A DNA stretch of 55,437 nt from an uncultured Christensenellaceae bacterium (GTDB taxonomy: Bacteria > Bacillota > Clostridia > Christensenellales > Borkfalkiaceae): NCBI GenBank assembly GCA_910586825.1, contig CAJUJF010000012.1:1-55437 (forward strand), read 5' to 3'. Positions 41,335-49,810 of this stretch are shown here, piece by piece. A program made the position numbers and the translations under genes. Position 1 is the stretch's first letter; the number at the start of each line of letters is the position of its first letter. The notes under the pieces were generated by a model that did not search any database, had not been told where the DNA came from, and saw only the letters and a program-made list of their open reading frames with translations.

Positions 41335-41784
41335 ATGTTAATTCCCAAGAGAGTAAAGAGAAGAAAGCAACACCGCGGCACGCTGAAAGGCTCCGCGCAG
41401 AAAGGCAATATCGTTGCGTACGGCGAATACGGATTGGTCGCGGAAGAAGCGGCGTGGATCAAGTCCAACCAGATCGAAGCGGCGCGTATCGCGATGACCC
41501 GTTTCATCAAGCGCGGCGGACAGGTCTGGATCGACATCTTCCCCCACAAGCCCATCACCCGGCACCCCGCCGAAGCGCGTATGGGTTCCGGTAAAGGTTC
41601 GGTCGAATTCTGGGTCGCAGTCGTCAAACCGGGCAGAGTGCTGTTCGAAATGGCAGGCGTGCCCGAGGATACGGCGAGAGAAGCGATGCGTCTTGCGGCG
41701 AACAAATTGCCGATCAAATGCAAGTTCGTCAAGAAAGAACAGGCGGTTAGCGCCGAAAATACGACAGAAGGCGGTGAAGGCTGA
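41335..41784 (+). CDS. rplP: 50S ribosomal protein L16
   Basis: 149 residues. Start MLIPKRVKRRKQHRGTLKGS. The tRNA-contact loop MTRFIKRGGQVWIDIFPHKP and RMGSGKGSVEFWVAVVKPGR are conserved. L16 organises the A-site tRNA elbow. The stop overlaps the rpmC start (TGATGA). Confidence 0.97.
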   Translation: MLIPKRVKRRKQHRGTLKGSAQKGNIVAYGEYGLVAEEAAWIKSNQIEAARIAMTRFIKRGGQVWIDIFPHKPITRHPAEARMGSGKGSVEFWVAVVKPGRVLFEMAGVPEDTAREAMRLAANKLPIKCKFVKKEQAVSAENTTEGGEG

Positions 41785-41978
41785 TGAAAGGAAATGAATT
41801 TCATAACATGACCGACGTCGAACTCGATAAGAAGTTAAAGGATTTGAAGAGCGAGCTTTTCAATCTTCGCTTCCGTCACGCGTCCGGACAGCTCGAAAAT
41901 CCCCTGTCGATCAGAACGTGCAAGCGGGATATCGCGAAAGTGAACACCGAAATCCGCGCCCGTCAGGCAAAGGCGTAA
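41784..41978 (+). CDS. rpmC: 50S ribosomal protein L29
   Basis: 64 residues, two long helices. KKLKDLKSELFNLRFRHASG is the family core, and RTCKRDIAKVNTEIRARQAK the second helix. It sits beside L23 at the tunnel exit. It overlaps the rplP stop by one base. Confidence 0.95.
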   Translation: MKGNEFHNMTDVELDKKLKDLKSELFNLRFRHASGQLENPLSIRTCKRDIAKVNTEIRARQAKA

Positions 41979-41989
41979 GGAGGAGCGAC

Positions 41990-42244
41990 ATGGAAAGAAA
42001 TCTCAGAAAAGAAAGAGTCGGAATCGTAGTATCCGATAAGATGGACAAGACGGTGGTCGTTGCCGTTACCGACAAGAGCAAGCACCCCGTTTATAAAAAG
42101 ACGATTACCCGTACGCGCCGTTTCAAAGCGCACGACGAGGAAAACGAGTGCGGCGTAGGCGATAAAGTAAGAATCGTCGAGACCAGAAAGCTCAGCAAGG
42201 ACAAGAACTGGCGCGTCGCCGAGATCGTCGAGAAGGCGAAGTAA
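41990..42244 (+). CDS. rpsQ: 30S ribosomal protein S17
   Basis: 84 residues. The start MERNLRKERVGIVVSDKMDK at 41990 is chosen because AAGGAGGAG is directly upstream; a longer frame reaching back into rpmC has no ribosome site. The OB fold shows KTVVVAVTDKSKHPVYKKTI and VGDKVRIVETRKLSKDKNWR. S17 binds 16S rRNA early in 30S assembly. Confidence 0.96.
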   Translation: MERNLRKERVGIVVSDKMDKTVVVAVTDKSKHPVYKKTITRTRRFKAHDEENECGVGDKVRIVETRKLSKDKNWRVAEIVEKAK

Positions 42245-42262
42245 GGCGGGAGGAGACAAGAT

Positions 42263-42631
42263 ATGATACAACCTCAGACGAGACTTAAAGCAGCGGACAA
42301 TTCGGGCGCGAAAGAACTGATGTGCATCCGCGTCCTCGGCGGTTCTTTCCGCAGAAGCGGAAACATCGGCGACGTAATCGTCGCTTCCGTCAAGACCGCG
42401 ACGCCGGGCGGCGCCGTCAAGAAAGGCGACGTCGTTAAGGCGGTTATCGTGAGAAGCGCAAAGGGAATCCGTCGCGCGGACGGAAGCTATATCCGGTTCG
42501 ACGACAACGCGGCGGTCATCATCGACAGCCAGAAGCAACCCAAAGGGACCCGTATTTTCGGGCCGATCGCGAGAGAACTGAGAGAGAAGGATTACATGAG
42601 AATCATCTCCCTCGCTCCCGAGGTATTGTAA
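42263..42631 (+). CDS. rplN: 50S ribosomal protein L14
   Basis: 122 residues, exactly the usual length. Start MIQPQTRLKAADNSGAKELM; conserved KKGDVVKAVIVRSAKGIRRA and GTRIFGPIARELREKDYMRI. L14 contacts 16S rRNA in an intersubunit bridge and is the binding site of the silencing factor RsfS. Confidence 0.97.
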   Translation: MIQPQTRLKAADNSGAKELMCIRVLGGSFRRSGNIGDVIVASVKTATPGGAVKKGDVVKAVIVRSAKGIRRADGSYIRFDDNAAVIIDSQKQPKGTRIFGPIARELREKDYMRIISLAPEVL

Positions 42632-42643
42632 GGAGGCGCTTTC

Positions 42644-43081
42644 ATGAACGTTAAAGTAAACGATACCGTACTCGTACTTACGGGTAAATACAAAGGCAAA
42701 CAGGGAAAAGTGCTTGCGGCGTTCCCCAAGACGGGAAAGGTCGCCGTCGAGGGCGTGAACATCGTCCAGAAGCACGAAAAGGCGAGAAAGGCGAACGAGA
42801 CCAGCCGGATCGTATCGGAAGAAGCGCCGATCGACGTCAGCAACGTGGAAGTCGTCTGCGACAAATGCGGGAAGGCGACGAGAGTCGGCCATTCCGTGGA
42901 AGGCGGAAAAAAGATCCGCGTCTGCAAAAAGTGCGGCGCAACGCTCGACAAAGCGTTTGTGAAGAAATCGAAGGCGAAACAGGTCGAAGAGACGGAAGCG
43001 CCCAAGAAGCGTACGAGAAAGCGCAGCGCAAAGAAGGCGGATGAAGAAACGACGACGACCGCCGATGAAACCAAGGAATAA
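42644..43081 (+). CDS. rplX: 50S ribosomal protein L24 with a C-terminal extension
   Basis: 145 residues. The KOW domain (VNDTVLVLTGKYKGKQGKVL) and a zinc-ribbon-like pair, CDKCGKATRVGHSVEGG then CKKCGATLDKAF, fill the normal about 105 residues. The remaining about 40 residues are low-complexity Lys/Thr/Glu (KAKQVEETEAPKKRTRKRSA, then EETTTTADETKE). L24 starts 50S assembly and sits near the tunnel exit. The acidic/basic tail is unusual and would be exposed. Confidence 0.94.
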   Translation: MNVKVNDTVLVLTGKYKGKQGKVLAAFPKTGKVAVEGVNIVQKHEKARKANETSRIVSEEAPIDVSNVEVVCDKCGKATRVGHSVEGGKKIRVCKKCGATLDKAFVKKSKAKQVEETEAPKKRTRKRSAKKADEETTTTADETKE

Positions 43082-43099
43082 TCGGGCGGAGGAATGGTT

Positions 43100-43696
43100 A
43101 TGGCAGAAAAGAAGACTGCGGCAAAGACCGCGGAAAAAGCTACTGCGAAACAAGAGCCGAGCAGAGTCAAGGCTCAGTACGATAAGGAAGTCGTTCCTTA
43201 TCTCATGAAAAAATTCGGTTATAAATCGGTGATGCAGGTTCCGAAGATCGACAAGATCGTGATCAACACCGGTCTCGGCGACATCAAGGACAATCAGAAA
43301 TCCATGCAGACCACTGAGAACGAGTTGAAACTGATTACGGGACAAAAGCCCATCTATCGGAAAGCGACGAAATCGGTTGCAAACTTCAAATTGCGCGAAG
43401 GCATGAACATCGGTTTGAAAGTGACCCTCCGCGGCAGAAGAATGTACGATTTCTACGATAAACTCGTGTCCATCGCGCTCCCGCGCGTACGCGATTTCCG
43501 CGGCGTTTCCGCAAATGCTTTCGACGGCAGAGGAAACTACTCGCTGGGACTCAAAGAACAGCTGATCTTCCCCGAAATCACCTACGATCAGGTCGAAAAA
43601 ATCCGGGGTATGGACGTATGCATCGTCACCACGGCGCAGACGGACGAGGAAGCGAGAGAGCTTTTGAAGGCGCTCGGAATGCCCTTTAAGCGTTAA
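43100..43696 (+). CDS. rplE: 50S ribosomal protein L5 with an Ala/Lys-rich N-terminal extension
   Basis: 198 residues from the ATG at 43100. An ATG at 43094 lies one base from GGAGG and is too close, whereas 43100 has seven bases of spacing. The first about 20 residues (AEKKTAAKTAEKATAKQE) extend the usual 179-180. The core begins VKAQYDKEVVPYLMKKFGYK and includes GRRMYDFYDKLVSIALPRVR. L5 forms the 5S rRNA complex and contacts P-site tRNA. Confidence 0.95.
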   Translation: MAEKKTAAKTAEKATAKQEPSRVKAQYDKEVVPYLMKKFGYKSVMQVPKIDKIVINTGLGDIKDNQKSMQTTENELKLITGQKPIYRKATKSVANFKLREGMNIGLKVTLRGRRMYDFYDKLVSIALPRVRDFRGVSANAFDGRGNYSLGLKEQLIFPEITYDQVEKIRGMDVCIVTTAQTDEEARELLKALGMPFKR

Positions 43697-43707
43697 GGAG
43701 AGAGAAG

Positions 43708-43893
43708 ATGGCAAAGAAGTCAATGATCAACAAACAGCAAAAGACGCCCAAATTTTCCACGCGGGCATACACCCGTTGCTCGATTTGCGGCAGACCGCAT
43801 GCGGTGCTCAGAAAGTACGGCGTGTGCCGTATCTGCTTCCGGAACCTCGCGTACAAGGGACAGATCCCCGGCGTGAAGAAATCGAGCTGGTAA
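43708..43893 (+). CDS. rpsN: 30S ribosomal protein S14, zinc-binding short form
   Basis: 61 residues, the type Z length. Two C-x2-C pairs, CSICGRPH and CRICFR, form the zinc site. This is the main S14 of Gram-positive S10-spc clusters. GGAGAGAGAAG precedes the ATG. Confidence 0.97.
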   Translation: MAKKSMINKQQKTPKFSTRAYTRCSICGRPHAVLRKYGVCRICFRNLAYKGQIPGVKKSSW

Positions 43894-43905
43894 GGAGGTA
43901 ATACG

Positions 43906-44298
43906 ATGACAGATCCTATCGCAGATATGCTCACAAGAATCAGAAACGCGCTTATGGTGAAAAAGGAAACGGTCGAGATCCCCGCTTCGAACATGAAGAG
44001 ATCGATCGCCAAGATTTTGCTCGACGAAGGCTATGTGAAAAACGTAGAGGAAGTCGAGGACGGATTCAACGGCAAGCTCGTCGTTACCTTGAAATACACC
44101 GACGATCACCGTTCCGTAATCAGCGGACTCGAACGGGTCAGCAAACCCGGTCTCCGTTCTTACAGCGGCGCGCAGACTATGCCCAAAGTGCTCGGAGGAT
44201 TCGGTATTGCGATCGTTTCCACGAACAAGGGCGTTATGACGGATAAGCAGGCAAAGAAAGCCAACGTAGGCGGCGAAGTGCTTTGCTACGTCTATTAA
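43906..44298 (+). CDS. rpsH: 30S ribosomal protein S8
   Basis: 130 residues. Start MTDPIADMLTRIRNALMVKK; the C-terminal rRNA-binding motif STNKGVMTDKQAKKANVGGE is intact. In Escherichia coli S8 represses the spc operon by binding mRNA near rplE. No such site was searched for here. Confidence 0.97.
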   Translation: MTDPIADMLTRIRNALMVKKETVEIPASNMKRSIAKILLDEGYVKNVEEVEDGFNGKLVVTLKYTDDHRSVISGLERVSKPGLRSYSGAQTMPKVLGGFGIAIVSTNKGVMTDKQAKKANVGGEVLCYVY

Positions 44299-44310
44299 GG
44301 AGGGGAAGAA

Positions 44311-44859
44311 ATGTCGAGAATCGGTAAACAGAGTATCGCGCTTCCCGCAGGCGTTACCGTTGCGTTCGAAGGCGGCGTCGTGACCGTGAAAGGCGGAAAA
44401 GGCGAGCTCAAACGCAAAATAACGGGCGCAATCAACGTCACTTGCGAGGACGGACACGTGCATGTCGTCGCAATGGACGATCAGAAGCAGACGAACGCGC
44501 TTCACGGACTTTACCGCGCGCTGATCGCGGACATGGTGAAGGGCGTATCCGAGGGCTTTACCAAAGCTCTCGAAATCAAGGGAGTCGGCTGGAAGGGCGC
44601 GATGCAGGGCGGCAAGCTCGTGTTGAACGTCGGTTTCTCCCACCCCGTCGAATTTGTGCAACCTCAGGGAATCAAGCTCGAATGTCCTTCGCAGACGGAA
44701 GTCGTCGTGTCGGGCATCAGCAAAGAACTTGTCGGTCAGGTTGCCGCAGACCTTCGTGCGATCCGCGTTCCCGAACCCTATCACGGATACGGTATCCGTT
44801 ATAAGGGCGAGCGCATCGAGCATAAGGAAGGTAAGACTTCGGGCAAGGGCAAGAAGTAA
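44311..44859 (+). CDS. rplF: 50S ribosomal protein L6
   Basis: 182 residues with two tandem L6 domains. MSRIGKQSIALPAGVTVAFE opens the first. The C-terminal signature PEPYHGYGIRYKGERIEHKE closes the second. L6 lies near the factor-binding stalk base. AAGGAGGGGAAGAA is the ribosome site. Confidence 0.97.
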   Translation: MSRIGKQSIALPAGVTVAFEGGVVTVKGGKGELKRKITGAINVTCEDGHVHVVAMDDQKQTNALHGLYRALIADMVKGVSEGFTKALEIKGVGWKGAMQGGKLVLNVGFSHPVEFVQPQGIKLECPSQTEVVVSGISKELVGQVAADLRAIRVPEPYHGYGIRYKGERIEHKEGKTSGKGKK

Positions 44860-44872
44860 AGGAGCGTGAATC

Positions 44873-45241
44873 ATGATAACGAAACAAGATAAAAATTCGG
44901 TCAGACAGCGTCGCCACGCCCGCGTAAGAAAGCACGTTTCGGGCACGGCGGAAACGCCACGTCTGAACGTTTACAGAAGCCTGAATCATATCTACGTGCA
45001 GGTGATCGACGACGTGAAAGGCGTGACCATCGCATCGGCATCGACTATGGAAAAAGCGATCAAAGAGCAGGTTGCGGGCAAGACCAAAACGGAAGCCGCG
45101 AAAGTGGTCGGATCTGTTGCGGGTGAGCGAGCAAAGGCAAAAGGGATCGAGACGGTCGTGTTCGACCGCGGCGGATATCTCTATACGGGACGCGTAAAGG
45201 CGGTTGCGGACGGCGCCCGCGATGCCGGACTGAAATTCTGA
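44873..45241 (+). CDS. rplR: 50S ribosomal protein L18
   Basis: 122 residues. The N-terminal basic tail ITKQDKNSVRQRRHARVRKH binds 5S rRNA, and FDRGGYLYTGRVKAVADGAR is the C-terminal signature. It forms the 5S particle with L5. GGAGCGTGAATC precedes the ATG. Confidence 0.96.
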   Translation: MITKQDKNSVRQRRHARVRKHVSGTAETPRLNVYRSLNHIYVQVIDDVKGVTIASASTMEKAIKEQVAGKTKTEAAKVVGSVAGERAKAKGIETVVFDRGGYLYTGRVKAVADGARDAGLKF

Positions 45242-45254
45242 TAGGAGAGAGAAG

Positions 45255-45773
45255 ATGGCAAGAGAAAACAGACCCCAGAGAAGACAGGAAGAAAACGACG
45301 GGCTTATCAAAAAGCTCATCGGGATCAACCGCGTAAGCAAGACGGTTAAGGGCGGCAAGAACATGCGTTTCGCGGCGCTCGTCGTTGTCGGCGACGGCAA
45401 CGGCAAAGTCGGCTACGGACAGGGTAAATCCAAAGAAGTTCCCGAAGCGATCGAGAAAGCGACGCAAGCCGCTAAGAAAAATATGATCGATGTTCCCATC
45501 GTGGATACCACGATCCCGCACGAAGTTCTCGGCAAGTTCGGCAAAGGCGCGGTTCTCATGTTGCCCGCCGAAGCCGGTACCGGCGTGATTGCGGGCGGTC
45601 CCGTGCGTGCGGTCATGGAAGCGGCGGGGATCAAGAATATCAGAACCAAGTCGCACGGCACGCAGAACGCGGGCAACTGCATCAAGGCTACGATCGCCGG
45701 ACTTTCCGACCTGAAAACGGTGGAAGAAGTCGCCGCGCTCCGCGGAAAATCCGTGGAAGAAATCGTAGGCTGA
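45255..45773 (+). CDS. rpsE: 30S ribosomal protein S5
   Basis: 172 residues. The double-stranded RNA-binding part is KKLIGINRVSKTVKGGKNMR and GDGNGKVGYGQGKSKEVPEA. The C-terminal domain has KSHGTQNAGNCIKATIAGLS. It takes part in decoding accuracy with S4 and S12. GGAGAGAGAAG precedes the ATG. Confidence 0.97.
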   Translation: MARENRPQRRQEENDGLIKKLIGINRVSKTVKGGKNMRFAALVVVGDGNGKVGYGQGKSKEVPEAIEKATQAAKKNMIDVPIVDTTIPHEVLGKFGKGAVLMLPAEAGTGVIAGGPVRAVMEAAGIKNIRTKSHGTQNAGNCIKATIAGLSDLKTVEEVAALRGKSVEEIVG

Positions 45774-45784
45774 GGAGGACGGTT

Positions 45785-45958
45785 ATGGTTAAAGTAACGC
45801 TTGTAAAGAGTACGATCGGCGAAATCGAATCGGTAAAAGTGACGGTTGCGGCGCTCGGACTGAAAAAAATCCGTTCGGTCAAGACGTTTGAGGACAGCCC
45901 CTGCTTGCAGGGTCAGCTCAAAAAGGTTGCGCACCTCGTCAAGATCGAGAACGTTTAA
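45785..45958 (+). CDS. rpmD: 50S ribosomal protein L30
   Basis: 57 residues, short but of normal L30 length. The sequence begins MVKVTLVKSTIGEIESVKVT, then ALGLKKIRSVKTFEDSPC, and ends HLVKIENV. GAGGAGG (45773-45779) is directly upstream. rplO follows after 10 bp. Its place between rpsE and rplO is the standard one. Confidence 0.95.
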   Translation: MVKVTLVKSTIGEIESVKVTVAALGLKKIRSVKTFEDSPCLQGQLKKVAHLVKIENV

Positions 45959-45968
45959 GGAGACGGAC

Positions 45969-46418
45969 ATGAGAGTAGATACGTTATCTCCCGCAGAGGG
46001 AGCGAGAACCCAGGCGAAGCGTCTCGGCAGAGGGATCGGTTCCGGTCTCGGCAAGACGTCGGGCAAGGGTCACAAAGGTCAATGGGCGCGTTCGGGCGGC
46101 GGAGTCCGTCCCGGCTTCGAAGGCGGACAGATGCCCCTTGCGCGCCGTATTCCCAAGCGCGGGTTCCACAACAAGTTCGGTAAAGATTACGCGATCGTCA
46201 ATCTTTCCGCGCTTGCGGATCTTCCCGCGAATACCGTTGTCGATTACGGTTTCGTATTCGAAAACGGACTTGCGAAGGAAGTCAAAAACAACGTCGGGCT
46301 GAAAGTGCTCGGCAACGGCGAGCTGAAAGTTGCGCTTACCGTGCGCGCTGCGAAATTTTCCGCAAAGGCGAAGGAAGCAATCGAAAAGGCGGGCGGAACG
46401 GCGGAAGTCGTTGAATAA
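45969..46418 (+). CDS. rplO: 50S ribosomal protein L15
   Basis: 149 residues from the ATG at 45969 (MRVDTLSPAEGARTQAKRLG), chosen for AAGGAGACGG just upstream; a longer frame overlaps rpmD and has no site. The glycine-rich RGIGSGLGKTSGKGHKGQ and GFEGGQMPLARRIPKRGF are typical. It is a late 50S assembly protein. Confidence 0.96.
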   Translation: MRVDTLSPAEGARTQAKRLGRGIGSGLGKTSGKGHKGQWARSGGGVRPGFEGGQMPLARRIPKRGFHNKFGKDYAIVNLSALADLPANTVVDYGFVFENGLAKEVKNNVGLKVLGNGELKVALTVRAAKFSAKAKEAIEKAGGTAEVVE

Positions 46419-46456
46419 ACTCTGCGGCGTTCTCCGCCACGGAAAGGAGTCAATCT

Positions 46457-47752
46457 ATGATAGAAACGTTGAAAAACGCTTTCCGCAATAAAGATATCAG
46501 AAAGAAGATCTTCATGACCTTCCTTCTGCTTCTGCTTTTCCGGTTCGGATGTTATATTCCCATTCCCGGTCTTGACAGAGGTCAGTTTGGAGACATGGTC
46601 TCGAACAACGACTTTTTGAATCTGATGAGCGGAATCACGGGCAGCGCGCTTGCAAACGGAACGCTGTTTGCGCTCGGTATCGGCCCTTATATCAACGCAT
46701 CGATTATCATTCAGCTTCTCACCGTTGGGATTCCCGCGCTCGAGCGGCTCTCCAAACAGGGAGAAGAGGGAAGAAAGAAAATAACCAACATCACCCGTAT
46801 CGTCACGATCATACTTGCGGTCATTCAGTCCGTGGGCATCATCGTTTTGTTCGGGAATACGCAGGGCGCGATCACGACGAGTTTCTTCTTCGGTCAGACT
46901 TGGCTTGCAGGGATCTTCATGACCCTCGTGTACACGGCGGGCTCCTGTCTCGTCATGTGGATCGGCGAACGGATCACCGACTACGGCGTGGGCAACGGCA
47001 TTTCGCTCATCATCTTCATCGGCATCCTCTCCACTGCGGGTACGACGATTCTGAACAAACTGCTTGCGATCACGAGCAAGAACGTAGGCGAAATCCTGCT
47101 CGAACTTGCGATCTTCGCGGTTGTCACGGTCGTGCTGTTCTTCCTCATCGTATTCGTCGATCTGGCGGAACGCAAGATCCCCGTGCAGTATGCAAAACAG
47201 GTGCGCGGGACCAAGATGTACGGCGGGCAGTCCTCCGTCATTCCCATGAAGATCACGGGAAGCGGCGTTATGCCTCTGATCTTCGCGTTCGCGATCATCT
47301 CTTTCCCCTCCATGATCATGAGCCTCGTTCCCTCTTGGAGCGGCGCGCTCGAATGGTGGCAGGCGAATTTCTCGAACGGCTCTCCTTGGTACATCATCGT
47401 TCTGTGCGTGTTGATCTTCGTGTTCTCGTTCTTCTACGCGCAGATCCAGTTCAATCCCGAGGACGTGAGCAAGAGCATTCAGCAGAACGGCGGCTTCATT
47501 CAGGGCATTCGTCCCGGAAAGCCCACGGCGCAGTATTTGAAGAAGATCAACAACAGAATCACGCTGTTCGGCGCGATCTTCCTCACCCTCGTCGCGTTCA
47601 TTCCCTCGATCGCGTTCAGCTGGGCGAGTTACGACCTCGTGAACGTGTTCTCCACGACGGGTATCCTCATCGTCGTTTCGGTTGCGCTCGAATTCGATAA
47701 ACAGCTGCAATCGCAGATCATGATGAAGAACTATAAGGGCTTCCTGAAATAA
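46457..47752 (+). CDS. secY: Preprotein translocase subunit SecY
   Basis: 431 residues with ten membrane segments, the channel of the general secretion pathway. MIETLKNAFRNKDIRKKIFM begins the protein. The first helix is LLLLFRFGCYIPIPGLD, the plug region follows, and the C-terminal cytoplasmic loop has NPEDVSKSIQQNGGFIQGIR and RPGKPTAQYLKKI. It exports the lipoproteins encoded in the xylan locus. GGAAAGGAG precedes it. Confidence 0.97.
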   Translation: MIETLKNAFRNKDIRKKIFMTFLLLLLFRFGCYIPIPGLDRGQFGDMVSNNDFLNLMSGITGSALANGTLFALGIGPYINASIIIQLLTVGIPALERLSKQGEEGRKKITNITRIVTIILAVIQSVGIIVLFGNTQGAITTSFFFGQTWLAGIFMTLVYTAGSCLVMWIGERITDYGVGNGISLIIFIGILSTAGTTILNKLLAITSKNVGEILLELAIFAVVTVVLFFLIVFVDLAERKIPVQYAKQVRGTKMYGGQSSVIPMKITGSGVMPLIFAFAIISFPSMIMSLVPSWSGALEWWQANFSNGSPWYIIVLCVLIFVFSFFYAQIQFNPEDVSKSIQQNGGFIQGIRPGKPTAQYLKKINNRITLFGAIFLTLVAFIPSIAFSWASYDLVNVFSTTGILIVVSVALEFDKQLQSQIMMKNYKGFLK

Positions 47753-47783
47753 TTCCGTTTTCGAAACGGGAAAGGAGGGATCT

Positions 47784-48419
47784 ATGAATCTGATTTTACT
47801 CGGCGCGCCCGGCGCAGGCAAGGGTACGCAGGCAACGAAAATATCCGACCGTTACGGACTGGTTCATATTTCGACGGGAGATATCTTCCGCGCGAATATC
47901 AAGAACGGAACGAAAATCGGTCTGCTTGCCAAATCGTATATCGACAAAGGCGAGCTGGTTCCCGACGAAGTGACGTGCGAAATCGTCCGCGACCGTCTTA
48001 CCTGGGAGGATTGCAAAAACGGATATCTGCTCGACGGATTTCCCCGCAATCTCTTTCAGGCGGAGGAGTTGGAAAAATTCGCGAAGATCGACGGCGTGGT
48101 CAACATCAACATCGATTTCAAGCTTTTGATGGACCGTCTGTGCGGAAGAAGAGTCTGCAAGGAATGCGGCGAAAGCTATCACGTTTCCACCTTGAACGGC
48201 GCGACGACTTGCGCGCGTTGCGGCGGGGAACTGTATCAGCGGAAAGACGATAACCCCGAAACAGTGGGAAGCCGTCTGAACGTATACGAGGAGCAGACCG
48301 CGCCACTGATCGACTATTACACCAAGAAAGGCATCATTCTCAACTTTACGGGATCCGAAGCGCCTGCGGAGGTTCTGTTCGAAGAGATCAAAGCGGTGCT
48401 TGATAAGAAGGCGAAATGA
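47784..48419 (+). CDS. adk: Adenylate kinase
   Basis: 211 residues. The P-loop is GAPGAGKGTQA at 7-17. The NMP-binding and core motifs are ISTGDIFR and DGFPRNLFQAEEL. The lid is the zinc-type long form with CKECGESYH and CARCGGEL. It interconverts ATP, ADP and AMP. Its stop overlaps the map start (ATGA), so the two are translated together. Confidence 0.97.
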   Translation: MNLILLGAPGAGKGTQATKISDRYGLVHISTGDIFRANIKNGTKIGLLAKSYIDKGELVPDEVTCEIVRDRLTWEDCKNGYLLDGFPRNLFQAEELEKFAKIDGVVNINIDFKLLMDRLCGRRVCKECGESYHVSTLNGATTCARCGGELYQRKDDNPETVGSRLNVYEEQTAPLIDYYTKKGIILNFTGSEAPAEVLFEEIKAVLDKKAK

Positions 48420-49156
48420 TCGGCAAGACGGAGCAAGAGATCGAACTGATGCGCGAACCCAACCGCATCGTCCGCGACTGTCTGAATTTCGTCGGCGAGC
48501 GGATTCATGCGGGCATGACGACGAAGGAGATCGACGAACTCGTCTACCGCTTCATCAAAGCGAGCGACGCGGAACCGAGTTGTCTCGGGTACTGCGGTTA
48601 TCCCGCTTCCGCGTGCGTTTCGGTGAACGAAACGGTCGTGCACGGGATTCCGGACGGGCGCGTTCTTCGGGAAGGCGATATCGTCAGCGTCGATTTGTGC
48701 GCCTATAAAAACGGGTATCACGGCGACGGCGCGCGCACGTTTGCGATCGGAGCGGTTTCCGCGGAAAACGAAAAGCTCATTCGCGTGACGGAAGAGTGTT
48801 TCTTCCGCGGGATCGAAGGATTGAAAGCGGGCACGCCGCTCTACGATATCGGATACCGGGTACAGCAGCATGCGGAGAAGAACGGGTTTTCCGTGATCCG
48901 CGCGTATACGGGACACGGGATCGGGCGAGAAATGCACGAAGATCCTTCCGTGCCGAACTTCGGCAGAAAGGGAACGGGCATGCGGCTTCCCGTCAATACG
49001 GTGATCTGCATCGAACCGATGATCGCGGCGGGCGGATTTCGCGTGAACGTACTCGACGACGGCTGGACCGCCGTCACGCGGGACGGAAAATGCGCCGCGC
49101 ATTATGAAAACACCGTCGTCGTCCGGGAGGACGGCGTGGAGATACTCACTCTGTGA
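48416..49156 (+). CDS. map: Methionine aminopeptidase, type I
   Basis: 246 residues. Metal ligands lie in VSVDLCAYKNGYHGDGARTF, GHGIGREMHEDP and VICIEPMI. It removes the starting Met from new proteins at the ribosome. It has no N-terminal zinc finger, so it is type Ia. Translationally coupled to adk. Confidence 0.96.
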   Translation: MIGKTEQEIELMREPNRIVRDCLNFVGERIHAGMTTKEIDELVYRFIKASDAEPSCLGYCGYPASACVSVNETVVHGIPDGRVLREGDIVSVDLCAYKNGYHGDGARTFAIGAVSAENEKLIRVTEECFFRGIEGLKAGTPLYDIGYRVQQHAEKNGFSVIRAYTGHGIGREMHEDPSVPNFGRKGTGMRLPVNTVICIEPMIAAGGFRVNVLDDGWTAVTRDGKCAAHYENTVVVREDGVEILTL

Positions 49157-49178
49157 GTGAGGTTTTAGCGGAGGAGAT

Positions 49179-49400
49179 ATGTCCAAAGACGACGTCATCG
49201 AAGCGGAAGGCAAAGTAATCGAAGCGCTTCCCAACGCCACGTTCAAAGTAAAACTTTCCAACGGACACGTGATAACCGCGTACATCTCTGGAAAGCTGAG
49301 AATGAACTATATCCGTATCATCGAAGGGGATACGGTAAAACTTGAAATGAGTCCTTACGATCTGACGAAAGGAAGAATTACCTGGCGCAGCAAATCGTAA
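49179..49400 (+). CDS. infA: Translation initiation factor IF-1
   Basis: 73 residues, one OB fold. MSKDDVIEAEGKVIEALPNA then FKVKLSNGHVITAYISGKLR and a final KGRITWRSKS are standard. It blocks the A site during initiation. GGAGGAGAT precedes the ATG. Confidence 0.97.
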   Translation: MSKDDVIEAEGKVIEALPNATFKVKLSNGHVITAYISGKLRMNYIRIIEGDTVKLEMSPYDLTKGRITWRSKS

Positions 49401-49444
49401 CTGCGCTGGACAATAAAAAAACAAGAACACGGGAGTAACATGAT

Positions 49445-49561
49445 ATGAAAGTTCGTCCTTCTGTAAAGCCTATGTGCGATAAGTGCAAAGTCATCAAAAG
49501 AAACGGAAAAGTGATGGTAATTTGTTCGAAAGACAAGAGCCATAAGCAAAGACAGGGCTAA
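49445..49561 (+). CDS. rpmJ: 50S ribosomal protein L36
   Basis: 38 residues: MKVRPSVKPMCDKCKVIKRN, then GKVMVICSKDKSHKQRQG. The zinc ligands are C11, C14, C27 and a His near 33, the Cys-type form. ACGGGAGTAACATGAT precedes the ATG. It closes the first transcription unit, and a strong promoter begins eight bases after its stop. Confidence 0.96.
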   Translation: MKVRPSVKPMCDKCKVIKRNGKVMVICSKDKSHKQRQG

Positions 49562-49568
49562 AAAATCG

Positions 49569-49597
49569 TTGACAAGGTGCTTAAAGTGTGATATAAT
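49569..49597 (+). promoter_or_regulatory. Full-consensus promoter of the rpsM-rplQ unit
   Basis: TTGACA (49569-49574), 17-bp spacer, TATAAT (49592-49597), a perfect match to the vegetative consensus inside the ribosomal cluster. Confidence 0.88.
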
Positions 49598-49604
49598 GTT
49601 CTCC

Positions 49605-49680
49605 GCGATTTTGCGAAAAATCGCCTGAACAGAGCAAAAAAAGCTGAATTTCCGCACGATTACGTACGGAGAATCGGCTT
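49605..49680 (+). promoter_or_regulatory. Hairpin leader of the alpha-operon unit
   Basis: GCGATTTT (49605-49612) and AAAATCGC (49617-49624) form a perfect hairpin with a GCGA loop right at the transcription start. A second, 14-bp stem pairs 49641-49654 with 49667-49680 (two G-U pairs, one mismatch). About 130 further bases precede rpsM. S4 autocontrol acts on such leaders in other bacteria, which is inference here. Confidence 0.5.
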
Positions 49681-49810
49681 ACTTTGCGCATTTCGGCGCC
49701 TTTTAAAGCGAAAATTCACGACTTTTACAGGAAATATTTTCCACTGTTTCCGCAAAAGCCGTATGCACATAAAAAATATTATACCGAATAACACGGAGGT
49801 TAAAAGATTC

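Noticed and set aside
45888..45968. Longer start for L15 and similar upstream extensions of S17 and S13
   Set aside because: Each extension overlaps the previous gene or leader without a ribosome site, and a good site lies directly before the family-typical start.
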